DNA of 64,000 nucleotides from JBAOHV01 sp963714875 (GTDB taxonomy: Bacteria; Actinomycetota; Acidimicrobiia; Acidimicrobiales; Microtrichaceae), in the NCBI GenBank assembly GCA_963714875.1, contig CAVQQI010000011.1, positions 248,001 through 312,000 of the forward strand, read 5' to 3'. The notes beneath the pieces are model-generated. The model was not told the origin of the DNA, did no database searches, and was given only the letters and a program-made list of their open reading frames with translations. Of the stretch, positions 33,509 to 42,054 are shown piece after piece (the first letter of the stretch is position 1; each line of letters opens with the position of its first letter). Made by a program: the position numbers and the translations under genes.

Positions 33509-34735
33509 GTGAGTGAGACGAACGCCAACGATGCGACCCTCGAGGGCGACCTTCCCTGGATCGTGAGCGTCGACGACCACGTCGTCGAGCCGCCGCACCT
33601 CTGGCAGGAGTGGCTGCCCGAACGCCTCAAGGACCGTGGCCCGCGGATCGAGCGCCGCAACGTGGGATCGATGCGCCACGTCGGCGGCGGGACCTACGAG
33701 CAGGAGTTCACCGCGGACGGGCGACCGGCCGACTGCTGGGTCTTCGAGGATCTCGTCTACATCCACAAGCGTCACGTCGCCTCGGTCGGCTACAGCCGCG
33801 ATGAGATGACGATGACGCCGATGACCTACGACGAGATGCGCCCGGGCTGCTACGACCCGGTGGCCCGGGTCGAGGACATGCTGATGAACCACGTCGACGT
33901 GTCGCTCTGCTTCCCGTCGTTCCCCAGGTTCTGCGGTCAGACCTTCACCGAGGCCAAGGACCGCGAGCTCGGCGAGGCGTGTGTCTACGCGTACAACGAC
34001 TGGATGATCGAGGAGTGGTGCGGCGGGTCGGACGGGCATCTGGTGCCGCTGTGCATCATCCCGCTGTGGGACGCGGACCTCGCCGCCGCAGAGGTTCGTC
34101 GCAACGCGGCGCGCGGCTGTCATGCGGTGTGCTTCAGCGAGATCCCGCCGCACCTCGGCCTGCCCAGCATCCACTCGGGCTACTGGGACCCGCTGTTCGC
34201 TGCATGTGCCGAGACCCACACGGTGGTGTGCATGCACATCGGCTCGTCCTCACGCATGCCCGCGACCTCTCCGGATGCACCGGTCGCGGTGGCTGCGACG
34301 CTCAGCTTCAACAACTCGATGGCGAGCCTGTCGGACTTCTTGTTCTCGGGCGTGCTGATCCGCTTCCCCGAACTGCGCCTGGCCTACTCCGAGGGGCAGA
34401 TCGGCTGGTTGCCCTACATCCTGGAACGTGCTGATGACGTGTGGAGCGAGCACCGGGCGTGGGGCGGTGTCGCGGAGACGATTCCCGAGCCGCCGTCGAG
34501 CTACTACTACCGGCAGGTCTACGGCTGCTTCTTCCGCGATCAGCACGGCCTGGACAGCCTGGACAAGGTCGGCGTCGACAACATCACCTTCGAGACCGAC
34601 TACCCGCACACCGATTCGACCTGGCCGCACTCCAAGGAGGTCGCCCAGAAGATGATGGGTCACCTGCCCCCCGACGTGCAGTACAAGATCCTGCGGGGCA
34701 ATGCGATCCGCATGCTCTCGCTCGACATCGTCTGA
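33509..34735 (+). CDS. Amidohydrolase family 2 (ACMSD-like TIM-barrel metal hydrolase)
   Basis: The 408-residue protein starts IVSVDDHVVEPPHLW, where the usual D-x-H zinc motif is DDH, and ends with FETDYPHTDSTWPHS, the conserved Asp-containing end of the barrel; CMHIGSSSR gives a further His ligand. Such enzymes decarboxylate or hydrolyse ring-cleavage products. GTG 33509 has GGAGG seven bases upstream. A palindromic operator covers the promoter, so it is probably induced by a substrate-related ligand. Confidence 0.88.
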   Translation: MSETNANDATLEGDLPWIVSVDDHVVEPPHLWQEWLPERLKDRGPRIERRNVGSMRHVGGGTYEQEFTADGRPADCWVFEDLVYIHKRHVASVGYSRDEMTMTPMTYDEMRPGCYDPVARVEDMLMNHVDVSLCFPSFPRFCGQTFTEAKDRELGEACVYAYNDWMIEEWCGGSDGHLVPLCIIPLWDADLAAAEVRRNAARGCHAVCFSEIPPHLGLPSIHSGYWDPLFAACAETHTVVCMHIGSSSRMPATSPDAPVAVAATLSFNNSMASLSDFLFSGVLIRFPELRLAYSEGQIGWLPYILERADDVWSEHRAWGGVAETIPEPPSSYYYRQVYGCFFRDQHGLDSLDKVGVDNITFETDYPHTDSTWPHSKEVAQKMMGHLPPDVQYKILRGNAIRMLSLDIV

Positions 34736-34757
34736 ACCGGCCGGGCGACAGCATGGG

Positions 34758-34763
34758 TAGTGT
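34758..34763 (+). promoter_or_regulatory. -10 box of yqgE-like gene (leaderless)
   Basis: TAGTGT lies six bases before GTG 34770. Confidence 0.5.
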
Positions 34764-34769
34764 GGCGGG

Positions 34770-35321
34770 GTGAGCGGAACCGCGGGACAGCTGCTCGTCT
34801 CGGTGCCGGACATGGGCGACGAGAACTTCGACCAGTCGGTCGTGCTGATCATCGAACACGACGAACAGGGCGCGCTCGGTCTGGTCGTCAATCGCCCGTC
34901 GGCCACCCCGGTTGCCGAACACCTTCCGTCGCTCGTGCCGCTGCTGGCCTCACCGCCGGTGTTCTTCGTGGGCGGACCGGTCGCCGTCGGGGGGTTGTTG
35001 GCGCTGGGTCGACGTTCCCTCAGCGGTGCGGTGACCCACGCGACCGACGTCGCGGGGCCGGTGGTGATCGTCGACCCCGAGGCCTTCGTCAACGGTGAGG
35101 TCGAGGGTCTGGATGTCGCTCGGCTGTTCACCGGCTACTCCGGCTGGGCGCCCGGGCAGTTGGACGCGGAGCTGACCTCTGGCGCATGGCACACCGTGAA
35201 GGTGCTGCCCGACGACGTGTTCACCTCGGAGCCGGAGCAGCTGTGGCGGTCGGTGATGCGCCGTCAGGGCGGTCGCTTGGCTGCGCAGGGGCTCTACCCC
35301 GACGACGTCAGCGCCAACTGA
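34770..35321 (+). CDS. YqgE/AlgH family protein (UPF0301)
   Basis: The 183-residue protein matches UPF0301: GQLLVSVPDMGDENFDQSVV, LIIEHDEQGALGLVVNRPS, VFFVGGPV and the end YSGWAPGQLDAEL. The exact biochemical role is not settled; AlgH in Pseudomonas affects alginate. GTG 34770 follows TAGTGT by six bases. Confidence 0.92.
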   Translation: MSGTAGQLLVSVPDMGDENFDQSVVLIIEHDEQGALGLVVNRPSATPVAEHLPSLVPLLASPPVFFVGGPVAVGGLLALGRRSLSGAVTHATDVAGPVVIVDPEAFVNGEVEGLDVARLFTGYSGWAPGQLDAELTSGAWHTVKVLPDDVFTSEPEQLWRSVMRRQGGRLAAQGLYPDDVSAN

Positions 35322-35427
35322 GTGTCGCCGAGCCGGTGATCGGGTCCGGCTTCCTGCGCGCAGCGGCGACGGGTTCGGACGCCTCCGAGCGGAGGTGGAT
35401 CGAGTTCCCCTCGGCCCGCTGCGGACT

Positions 35428-36849
35428 TCAGCCCTGGATGACGACCATGCGTCGTTCGGTGAACTCCTCGACCGCGTACGCAGGACCCTCTCGGGTGTTG
35501 CCCGAGTCGCGCACCCCACCGTAGGGCTGCTGGTCGGCCCGCCAGGTGGGTACCTCGTTGACCAGCACGCCACCGAAGTCCAGCCGACGCGTCGCATCGA
35601 GCGCGGTGGCGATGTCCGAGGTGAACACCGCAGCCTGCAGTCCGTACCGGGTGTCGTTCGCCATGGCCACCGCATCGTCGAAGTGGTCGTAGGCCGTGAG
35701 CCCGACCACCGGTCCGAACACCTCGGTGTTGCTGATGCGCATGTCCGCGGTCACGCCGGTCGCGATCGTCGGACGCAGGACCCCGTCCTCAGCTCGGTCG
35801 CCACCGAGGGCGATTCGAGCCCCCTGCTCGACCGCCTCGCCGAGCCAGTCCGCGACACGGTCCGTCTCCGATGCCCTGATGAGCGCGCTGACGTCGGTGG
35901 CCGGGTCCATCGGGTCGCCGACGACGAGCGCGGCCACCTCGGCCTCGAGCGCGGCCAGGAACTCGTCGTGGATGCTGCGGTGCGCGTAGATGCGTTGCAC
36001 CGAGATGCAGCTCTGCCCCGAGAAGCTGAAGCCACCCTTCGCGATCTTCGCCGCCGCGACCGCGATCGGGGTCGACGGCTCGAGGATGACCGGCGCGTTG
36101 TTGCCGAGCTCGAGCCCGACCCGGGCCCGGGGGGCCGCAGCGCGGATGGACCAGCCGACCTCGGGCGAGCCGGTGAACGTGATCGCAGCGACATCGTCAT
36201 GGCGAACCATGTGGTCGGCCACCCTGCCACTGCAGGTCACGACGTTGAGCCAACCGGGAGGAAGCCCCGCCTCTTCGAACAACCTGGCGATGCGCAGAGC
36301 AGTGAGCGGCGTGGCGGACGCGGGTTTCAACACCACGGGGCAGCCGGCTGCCAACGCCGGTGCGATCTTGTGGCAGACCAGGTTGAGCGGGAAGTTGAAC
36401 GGGGAGATCGCCGCCACCACACCGACCGGGACCGCCATGACGTAGCCGAGCTTGCCGACCCCTGCCGAGCTGGCATCCATGGCCACCATCTCGCCGGTGA
36501 GTGTTCGTGCGACCGCCGCGGAGAAGCGCAGCGTGTCGATCGCCCGCTCCGCCTCGACCCGTGCGGTGGTGACCGGCTTGGCCGACTCGCGGCTGATCGA
36601 GACGGCGAACTCGTCGAGGCGCTCGGCGAGCAGCACGGCGACCCGATCGAGGATGGCGGCGCGCTCGTGCGCCGGCGGGGGGCCGGAGCGATGTCGTTCC
36701 CGGGCGACGCCGACCGCCCGGTCCAGGTCGTCGGTACCGCATGCCGGCACGCTGCCCACGAGGGCGCCGTCATAGGGGGATCGGACCTCGATCGCCTGGG
36801 ATGCGAGCACGTCGGTGCCGTCGATCAGTGCCGGGGTCATGTCGGTCAT
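35428..36849 (-). CDS. NAD(P)-dependent aldehyde dehydrogenase
   Basis: The 473-residue enzyme has the ALDH motifs: SPFNFPLNLVCHKIAPAL, TFTGSPEVGW, the general base Glu in LELGNNAPVIL and the catalytic Cys in FSGQSCISVQRIYAH. The GQSC form resembles lactaldehyde, non-phosphorylating glyceraldehyde-3-phosphate and sulfolactaldehyde-like dehydrogenases. ATG 36849 was chosen since TAGAGT lies seven bases upstream; an in-frame ATG at 36867 lies before that box. It is convergent with the YqgE gene. Confidence 0.92.
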   Translation of the reverse strand: MTDMTPALIDGTDVLASQAIEVRSPYDGALVGSVPACGTDDLDRAVGVARERHRSGPPPAHERAAILDRVAVLLAERLDEFAVSISRESAKPVTTARVEAERAIDTLRFSAAVARTLTGEMVAMDASSAGVGKLGYVMAVPVGVVAAISPFNFPLNLVCHKIAPALAAGCPVVLKPASATPLTALRIARLFEEAGLPPGWLNVVTCSGRVADHMVRHDDVAAITFTGSPEVGWSIRAAAPRARVGLELGNNAPVILEPSTPIAVAAAKIAKGGFSFSGQSCISVQRIYAHRSIHDEFLAALEAEVAALVVGDPMDPATDVSALIRASETDRVADWLGEAVEQGARIALGGDRAEDGVLRPTIATGVTADMRISNTEVFGPVVGLTAYDHFDDAVAMANDTRYGLQAAVFTSDIATALDATRRLDFGGVLVNEVPTWRADQQPYGGVRDSGNTREGPAYAVEEFTERRMVVIQG

Positions 36850-36856
36850 GGATCGG

Positions 36857-36862
36857 ACTCTA
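36857..36862 (-). promoter_or_regulatory. -10 box of aldehyde dehydrogenase gene (leaderless)
   Basis: TAGAGT lies seven bases before ATG 36849. Confidence 0.5.
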
Positions 36863-36940
36863 CCCACGAGCCCCTGACCTCACCCCGGATCGGCCGCTGT
36901 TTCGGCCGGGCGCGACAGGACCGTGGCCGGCGAAGCCCGA

Positions 36941-37225
36941 TCAGTCCCGTGACCCGCCCGTACGGCGGAGCACGAAGGCGGCGATCGGCAGGATGATCAT
37001 GGTGCCGATGATGGCCCCGACGATGCCGCCGAGGTCGAAGATGTCGTCGTCGCCGATGCCCAGCAGCACCGTGAAGATCACGTAGCCGACGAACGCTCCG
37101 ATCAGACCCAGCACGATCGACACGCCCCAGGACGAGGGTCCGCTCATGTCCCGGAACGCGTCCCCCGGCATCAGTGCTCGAGCCACTGCACCTGCGACGA
37201 AGCCGAGGATCAGTGCACCGATCAT
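36941..37225 (-). CDS. Transglycosylase-associated (GlsB/YeaQ/YmgE) family membrane protein
   Basis: This 94-residue protein has three hydrophobic, Gly-rich helices (MIGALILGFVAGAVARALMP, WGVSIVLGLIGAFVGYVIF, GIVGAIIGTMIILPIAAFV), the pattern of the stress-induced YeaQ/GlsB group. ATG 37225 follows GGAGG by nine bases. Members are often under general-stress sigma control, which is not shown here. Confidence 0.88.
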   Translation of the reverse strand: MIGALILGFVAGAVARALMPGDAFRDMSGPSSWGVSIVLGLIGAFVGYVIFTVLLGIGDDDIFDLGGIVGAIIGTMIILPIAAFVLRRTGGSRD

Positions 37226-37313
37226 TGCAGACTCCCTCCGACCGGTCCGATGACCGGCACGTACCGACGAGGGTAGTGGGCCGCCGCGGTCGTCCCAGGG
37301 CGCCAACGGGGGG

Positions 37314-38135
37314 TCAGTCGACGATCTCGGCGTCCACGATGTCGTCCTCGACGCCCGGTACGTCGGCAGACGGCACCGGGGGAGCGGTGCCGTGGTCCGT
37401 CGGATCGGGGTCCAGCAACTCGGTCTCGTCGTCGAGCACCTCGATGACCTCGGGGGCGGGCCCGGTCCCACCTCCAGCGGTCGGGGCGTGCCCGGCGAAG
37501 TACTCCTTGGCGGCCCGTCCCACGGTACGAGCCAGCAGCGCGTTGCCCGCGGCGCCGACGCCGGCGCCGATGCCGTAGGGGATCAGCGCGGTGAGGCTCC
37601 ATGGACCCTTGGTCGCCCCGAGTTTGGACAGCGCCCTGCGCCGTGCGGTGGCCGTGGCGGGCGCCGGAGTGGTCGGGATCCGCTGCAGCACGCGTGCGCC
37701 GCCCTTCGCTCCGGCCCGAGCCGCCAGCCCGCTCATCCCGACCGCAGCTCCGTCGGCGAGTCCCATGATCGTGATGATGGCCGCTCGCCGCTGATCGACG
37801 GTGGTGGCGTCGTGGCCGTACACCGCGCCGATGGCCATGATCATCTCGCCGAGCCGCCCGACGCTGAGGGTGGCATCCGCCCCGGCCGACGCTGCAGCGG
37901 CCGCCACTCCCGCCACCGGAGAGGCGGCTGCACCGCCGCTGACGGCCCCGCCGAGGGCCATGTCCTTGGCGTATCGGCGTATCACGCGGTTCGCGAGCTC
38001 GTCGGGCGTGTCGTCAGGGAACTGCCAGCGCAGTGCCGTGACCCCGTCGATCGCTGCGTCGGAGCGGTGCTCGACGATGCGGTCGACGAAGGGCACCAAG
38101 CTCTGTGCGTCAGTGGTGCGGTCCCGGCGGCTCAC
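37314..38135 (-). CDS. EcsC-like/hydrophobic Gly-Ala-rich protein of unknown function
   Basis: The 273-residue protein has a soluble N-terminal part (SLVPFVDRIVEHRSD, QFPDDTPDELANRVIRRYAK), then Gly/Ala-rich amphipathic segments (GGAVSGGAAASPVAGVAAAA, MGLADGAAVG, LIPYGIGAGVGAAGNALLAR) and an acidic tail. The middle resembles EcsC-type proteins that associate with membranes. No clear family assignment. GTG 38135 is seven bases after TACCGT; an ATG at 38201 is less likely. Confidence 0.65.
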   Translation of the reverse strand: MSRRDRTTDAQSLVPFVDRIVEHRSDAAIDGVTALRWQFPDDTPDELANRVIRRYAKDMALGGAVSGGAAASPVAGVAAAAASAGADATLSVGRLGEMIMAIGAVYGHDATTVDQRRAAIITIMGLADGAAVGMSGLAARAGAKGGARVLQRIPTTPAPATATARRRALSKLGATKGPWSLTALIPYGIGAGVGAAGNALLARTVGRAAKEYFAGHAPTAGGGTGPAPEVIEVLDDETELLDPDPTDHGTAPPVPSADVPGVEDDIVDAEIVD

Positions 38136-38142
38136 GACCGCA

Positions 38143-38148
38143 ACGGTA
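38143..38148 (-). promoter_or_regulatory. -10 box of EcsC-like gene (leaderless)
   Basis: TACCGT lies seven bases before GTG 38135. Confidence 0.45.
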
Positions 38149-38219
38149 TCTCCCGGTGCGGCGCTCACCGTCGCAGCTCGACGTGCCGGTCGCCGCGCCA
38201 CAGCCCCGGCGCTGTTCGC

Positions 38220-38885
38220 TCAAGGGGGAGGCTGCGGGGCACGGAGCAGGTCGTGGAGTGGCTCGAGACGTCCGAGCACCGAGGCCACGACCGGTCCGAC
38301 ACCGACCGCCAGCAGCAGGGTGCCGGCCCCGAGCGCGCCGCCGGCAAGACCTCCGACCACGACGAAGGAGACCTCGAGCGCGGTACGGACCCGACGCATC
38401 GACCAACTCGTGGCGTCGACGATCGCGACCGCCAACGCGTCGAGGGGGCTGGGGCCCCACCCGGAGGTGATCTGCAGTGCACCCCCTGCGCCGATCAGCA
38501 CGATGCCGACGACCAGGCCGATCCACGGCCATGCGCCGCCCCGCCCGAGCTCGCCTGTTCCTTCGAACAGCTCAGCGCCGTCGAGCAGGCCGATGGCGAG
38601 GTCGACCATCGGCCCGAGCGCCAGGGCGGTCAGCACGGTGGCGATGCGCACCCGCGCCCCCAGGGCCCGGGCCGCCAGCGCCATCGCGACGTTGAGCAGG
38701 AAGATGGCCACGCCGATCGACAGCGCCGTGCCCCGCACCAGCGCAGTGGTCACGACGTCGAGCGGACCGACTCCGACCCCCGCGACGATCACGGCGGCGA
38801 TCCCGCAGGACAACAGCACGAGACCCGCCGACCACACGCCGACCGACGCGACGCTCCGCCGACTCGGGGTGCGGGTCGATGGCAT
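38220..38885 (-). CDS. YczE/YyaS-type integral membrane protein
   Basis: This 221-residue protein has five to six helices and the family signature GVGVGPLDVV in the second helix and WGPSPLDALAVAI in the fourth, a repeated GxGPxD pattern that marks YczE/YitT-like proteins. Function is unknown (YczE affects surfactin production in Bacillus). ATG 38885 has GACAGT five bases upstream; an in-frame ATG at 38966 would start inside the terminator hairpin of the next gene. Confidence 0.8.
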   Translation of the reverse strand: MPSTRTPSRRSVASVGVWSAGLVLLSCGIAAVIVAGVGVGPLDVVTTALVRGTALSIGVAIFLLNVAMALAARALGARVRIATVLTALALGPMVDLAIGLLDGAELFEGTGELGRGGAWPWIGLVVGIVLIGAGGALQITSGWGPSPLDALAVAIVDATSWSMRRVRTALEVSFVVVGGLAGGALGAGTLLLAVGVGPVVASVLGRLEPLHDLLRAPQPPP

Positions 38886-38933
38886 CAACCACTGTCCCAC
38901 TCGGTTGTGCGCCCGCGAGGGCGGGGCCGCGAG

Positions 38934-38971
38934 CGACGATGCCGGACCCCGCTGGGGATCCGGCATCGTCG
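38934..38971 (-). terminator. Hairpin directly after 109-aa gene
   Basis: CGACGATGCCGGA and TCCGGCATCGTCG form a perfect 13-bp stem, continued by CCCC/GGGG with one bulged base and loop GCT. It begins five bases after the stop of the minus-strand gene at 38976 and lies before the YczE-like gene. No T-run is seen. Confidence 0.6.
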
Positions 38972-38975
38972 GGGG

Positions 38976-39305
38976 TCAGGCCTGGCGGAGCGTGCTCTCG
39001 TAGGCGAGGGCCTTGCGGCGGCGCTCCAGTGTGCGGCGCTTCCAGAAGGACTGCTTCCAGTGCTTCAGCCGCTTCGACGGGTCACTCATCGCGTGTGGAA
39101 CCGGTGGCTCGTGTTCGTCGGTGTACCCGTGTGTCGGGTGCGGCGTCTCGAGGACAAGACCGTCGTGGTCCTTCTCGAGCGTCGCGAGGTGGAGCGACTG
39201 GTTCACTGTCCGGCGCACCTTTCGGTGCTCCGCCTTCCTTTGGTCCCGCTCCTCCTGGAGCGCAGAACTCGGTCCGGTCTGCCGGGCACGATGACGAGTG
39301 GACAT
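38976..39305 (-). CDS. Highly charged hypothetical protein
   Basis: The 109-residue protein is rich in Arg, Lys, Glu and His, with basic helices at both ends (QEERDQRKAEHRKVRR and KRLKHWKQSFWKRRTLERRR). It has no cysteines or membrane helix. ATG 39305 follows GAGGAGG by five bases, which fixes the start. I do not recognise a family; nucleic-acid or ribosome binding is possible from its charge. Confidence 0.6.
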   Translation of the reverse strand: MSTRHRARQTGPSSALQEERDQRKAEHRKVRRTVNQSLHLATLEKDHDGLVLETPHPTHGYTDEHEPPVPHAMSDPSKRLKHWKQSFWKRRTLERRRKALAYESTLRQA

Positions 39306-39541
39306 CGGCACCTCCTCAGTTGTGGGTGTCGCCCGAGGCGTGCCCCGGACGCTTCCGTCCATGAGACACCCTCGGCCCATCGATGTAAAGGACCTGAGCG
39401 CGATGGGCCGCTCGGCCCAGGCCTGACTGGGAGTTGTTTCAGGATCGCCGGGCAATGTTCAGTTCCAGCTCGGGTCGGCCGACGGACATCGTGACGGTGT
39501 CGCGCCACTCGTGCCACCACGACTCCCGGAGACGATGTGCC

Positions 39542-40463
39542 ATGAGCAAGTGGGGCAACAGCAAGGAACTGACCCAGGCCAGCTACGGGCTCGTGCAGCA
39601 GCACAGCGGCATGAACCGCTGGGCCGTGCGTGCAGCGCTCCACGGTGCGGTGGTGGGCGGCATCGGGGTGCTGATCGGACTGGCCCTGATGTTCGGCGGC
39701 GAGGTCATGGAGGCCGACGCCGGGGACGCAGGGAGCGGGGCCGGCACGGCCGTGATCGTGCTCGGGGTGGCGATCGTGGTGATGGCACTCATCGCCGGGC
39801 TGACTGCTGCGAACCTGCAGCTCGCCGGTCTGGTGCGAGTCACCGATGACGTCCTGCACGGACGTGAGGCCGACGAGCAGGCAGCGCGCGAACGCTGCGC
39901 GGTCCCGCCTCGGGACGTTGGCGGCCTGGTCGACGATCTCGGTGGCCGTGAGCGCACTGGTGTCGGCGCTCCGGGGCGATGGCCAGGGCGGCATCGTGTC
40001 CTCGATCGTCCGCAACCTGTTGGCCGGAATGGTGGCTGCGGTGTGGTCCGTGGTCACGACCTTGGTCATGCCCGTGATCGTGCTGGAGCAGGTCGGTGCG
40101 GTGGCCGCGATCAAGCGCTCGAGCGGGATCATCCGCACCACCTGGGGCGAGGCGCTGCTCGGCAGCGTGCGCATCGGGGCCCGGTTCTTCCTGATCTTCA
40201 CACTGCCCGGATTGCTGCTGCTGGCCGGTGGTATCGCGCTCGGGGTCATCGTGGGTGGCGCCGTGATCGCCGCAGGTGTGCTGATGGCCCTGGCGGGTCT
40301 GGCGCTCATCATCGTCGGCGCGGTCAAGGCCGCGACGTGTCGGACCGTGTTCGGCGTCGCTCTCTACCGCTGGGCCACCGGTGACGGCGCGATGGGCCCG
40401 TTCAGCGAGGCCGACCTCCGTGGCGCCGTCGGGGTCAAGGGCGCTGCGGTTCCGGTCGCCTGA
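39542..40463 (+). pseudogene. DUF6159-like membrane protein, split by a +1 frameshift
   Basis: From ATG 39542 (GGAG ten bases upstream) the first frame encodes LTQASYGLVQQHSGM, two membrane helices and LQLAGLVRVTDDVLHG. The rest is in another frame: SRLGTLAAWSTISVAVSALV, VWSVVTTLVMPVIVLEQVGA, IKRSSGIIRTTWGEALLG and further helices. This order (helices, amphipathic R-rich piece, WGEAL block) fits DUF6159 proteins. Removing one base within about 39880-39891, in a GC repeat, gives 306 residues. Function is unknown. Confidence 0.7.
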
Positions 40464-40522
40464 GCACCGCGGGAGCGTCCCGGGCAGCGCACAGTTGACC
40501 CGGGCGACGATGACTGTCATGA

Positions 40523-42025
40523 ATGCGCTGCATGCAGGACAGCCCGGAGGAGTACACGCCCTTCGTCGACGTTGCCGAGACCCACTCCGGTGCGGTGCTG
40601 TTCATCGGCGACCGCGCCTACAAGATCAAGAAGCCGCTCGACCTCGGTTTCGTCGACTACCGAACCGTGGAGTCGCGTCGGACCGCCTGTGAGGAGGAGG
40701 TGCGGCTCAACCGTCGGCTCGCGCCGGATGTCTATCTGGGCGTCGGCTCGTTGAGCGCCCCCGGGCACGAGGAGCCAGTGGTCGTCATGCGGCGGTTGCC
40801 TGCCGGGCGACGTCTCTCGCAGCTGATCGCCGGCGGCGACGGAGCGGCGTGCATCGAACAGCTCGCACAGCTGCTCGCCACCTTCCACGGTCGGGTCCCC
40901 CGCACCGAGATGGCCGATCTGGCGGCCTCCACCACGGCGACGGCGTCGCGGTGGGAGCAGAACACGACGGAGATGCGTCCCTTCGAGGGTCGGTACCTTC
41001 CGGAAGGGCTGCTCGACGACCTCCTCGCCGGTGCACGCCGCTACCTCGCAGGCCGTGAGACGTTGCTCCAGCACCGCATCGACTCGGGTCGGGCGCGTGA
41101 CGGGCACGGCGATCTGCTCGCGCAGGACATCTTCTGCGGGGACGACGGTCCGGCGGTGCTCGACTGCCTCGAGTTCGACGCGGCCCTGCGAGCGGGCGAT
41201 GTGCTCGCCGACGTGGCGTTCCTGGCGATGGACCTGGAGCGCCTCGGCAGGCCCGAGCTGTCCTGGCGGTTCCTCGAGCGCCACCGCGAGCTGCTCGGTG
41301 ACGACTGGCCGGTGTCGCTCGCGCATCACCACATCGCCTACCGCGCGCAGGTGCGCGCCAAGGTCGCCTGCATCCGGGCGGCACAGGGCGTCACCACCGA
41401 CGAGGACCCCGGGCTCCTGCTCCAGCTGGCGTCACAACACCTTGCTCGGGCCAGGGTCGAGTTGGTCATGATCGGCGGACTGCCGGGCAGCGGCAAGTCC
41501 ACTGTCGCTGCGGAGTTGGCTCGCCGACGTGGTGCGATGGTGCTGTCGAGCGACGAGGTGCGCAAGGAGCTCGCCGGGATCGCGCCGCTGGAATCGGCTG
41601 CTGCGCCACCCGGCGAGGGCATCTACGACGCCGAGCACACCGAGCGCACCTACGCCGAGCTGGTGCGCAGGGCACGGCGCGCTCTGCAGATGGGGGAGAG
41701 GGTCGTGCTGGACGCGAGCTTCACCGATCCGGCGAGCCGTGTGGCACCGCAGCGACTGGCCGAGGAGGTATCTGCTGCGCTCTTCGAGTTCCAGTGCGTG
41801 GCGCCCCCGCCCGTGCTGGAGGACCGCGTCACACGGCGGGCGGCTGCGGGACCCTCGACGTCGGATGCAGACCGGACCGTTCTGGATGCCCTCGCTCGGC
41901 GTGCTGCGCCGTGGCCCCGGGCACGGCCACTCGACACCACCCGGGCGTTGGACGAGACGGTCGCCGCGGCGATGGGCGTCATCGACCCGACCGACGACGC
42001 CCGAACGGCAGGCCACGCCCACTGA
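40523..42025 (+). CDS. Aminoglycoside phosphotransferase-like domain fused to P-loop kinase
   Basis: The 500-residue protein joins two kinase folds. Residues 1-310 resemble an APH/choline-kinase domain (AYKIKKPLDLGFVDY, catalytic loop ARDGHGDLLAQDIF, then LDCLEFD). Residues from about 313 form a P-loop kinase like gluconate or shikimate kinase (MIGGLPGSGKSTVAAELARR, LSSDEVRKEL, VLDASFTD). This fused type is widespread and its substrate is unknown. ATG 40523 or 40532 are both possible; GACTGT lies five bases before the first. Confidence 0.85.
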   Translation: MRCMQDSPEEYTPFVDVAETHSGAVLFIGDRAYKIKKPLDLGFVDYRTVESRRTACEEEVRLNRRLAPDVYLGVGSLSAPGHEEPVVVMRRLPAGRRLSQLIAGGDGAACIEQLAQLLATFHGRVPRTEMADLAASTTATASRWEQNTTEMRPFEGRYLPEGLLDDLLAGARRYLAGRETLLQHRIDSGRARDGHGDLLAQDIFCGDDGPAVLDCLEFDAALRAGDVLADVAFLAMDLERLGRPELSWRFLERHRELLGDDWPVSLAHHHIAYRAQVRAKVACIRAAQGVTTDEDPGLLLQLASQHLARARVELVMIGGLPGSGKSTVAAELARRRGAMVLSSDEVRKELAGIAPLESAAAPPGEGIYDAEHTERTYAELVRRARRALQMGERVVLDASFTDPASRVAPQRLAEEVSAALFEFQCVAPPPVLEDRVTRRAAAGPSTSDADRTVLDALARRAAPWPRARPLDTTRALDETVAAAMGVIDPTDDARTAGHAH

Positions 42026-42054
42026 TCGCCGGTTCGTCCCGGGGGAGGGGAGGA

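Noticed and set aside
39366..39390. Possible general-stress (SigB-like) promoter CTTT-15-GGGTGT on the minus strand upstream of the charged 109-aa protein
   Set aside because: Only a partial match to GTTT and GGGTAT; too weak to call.
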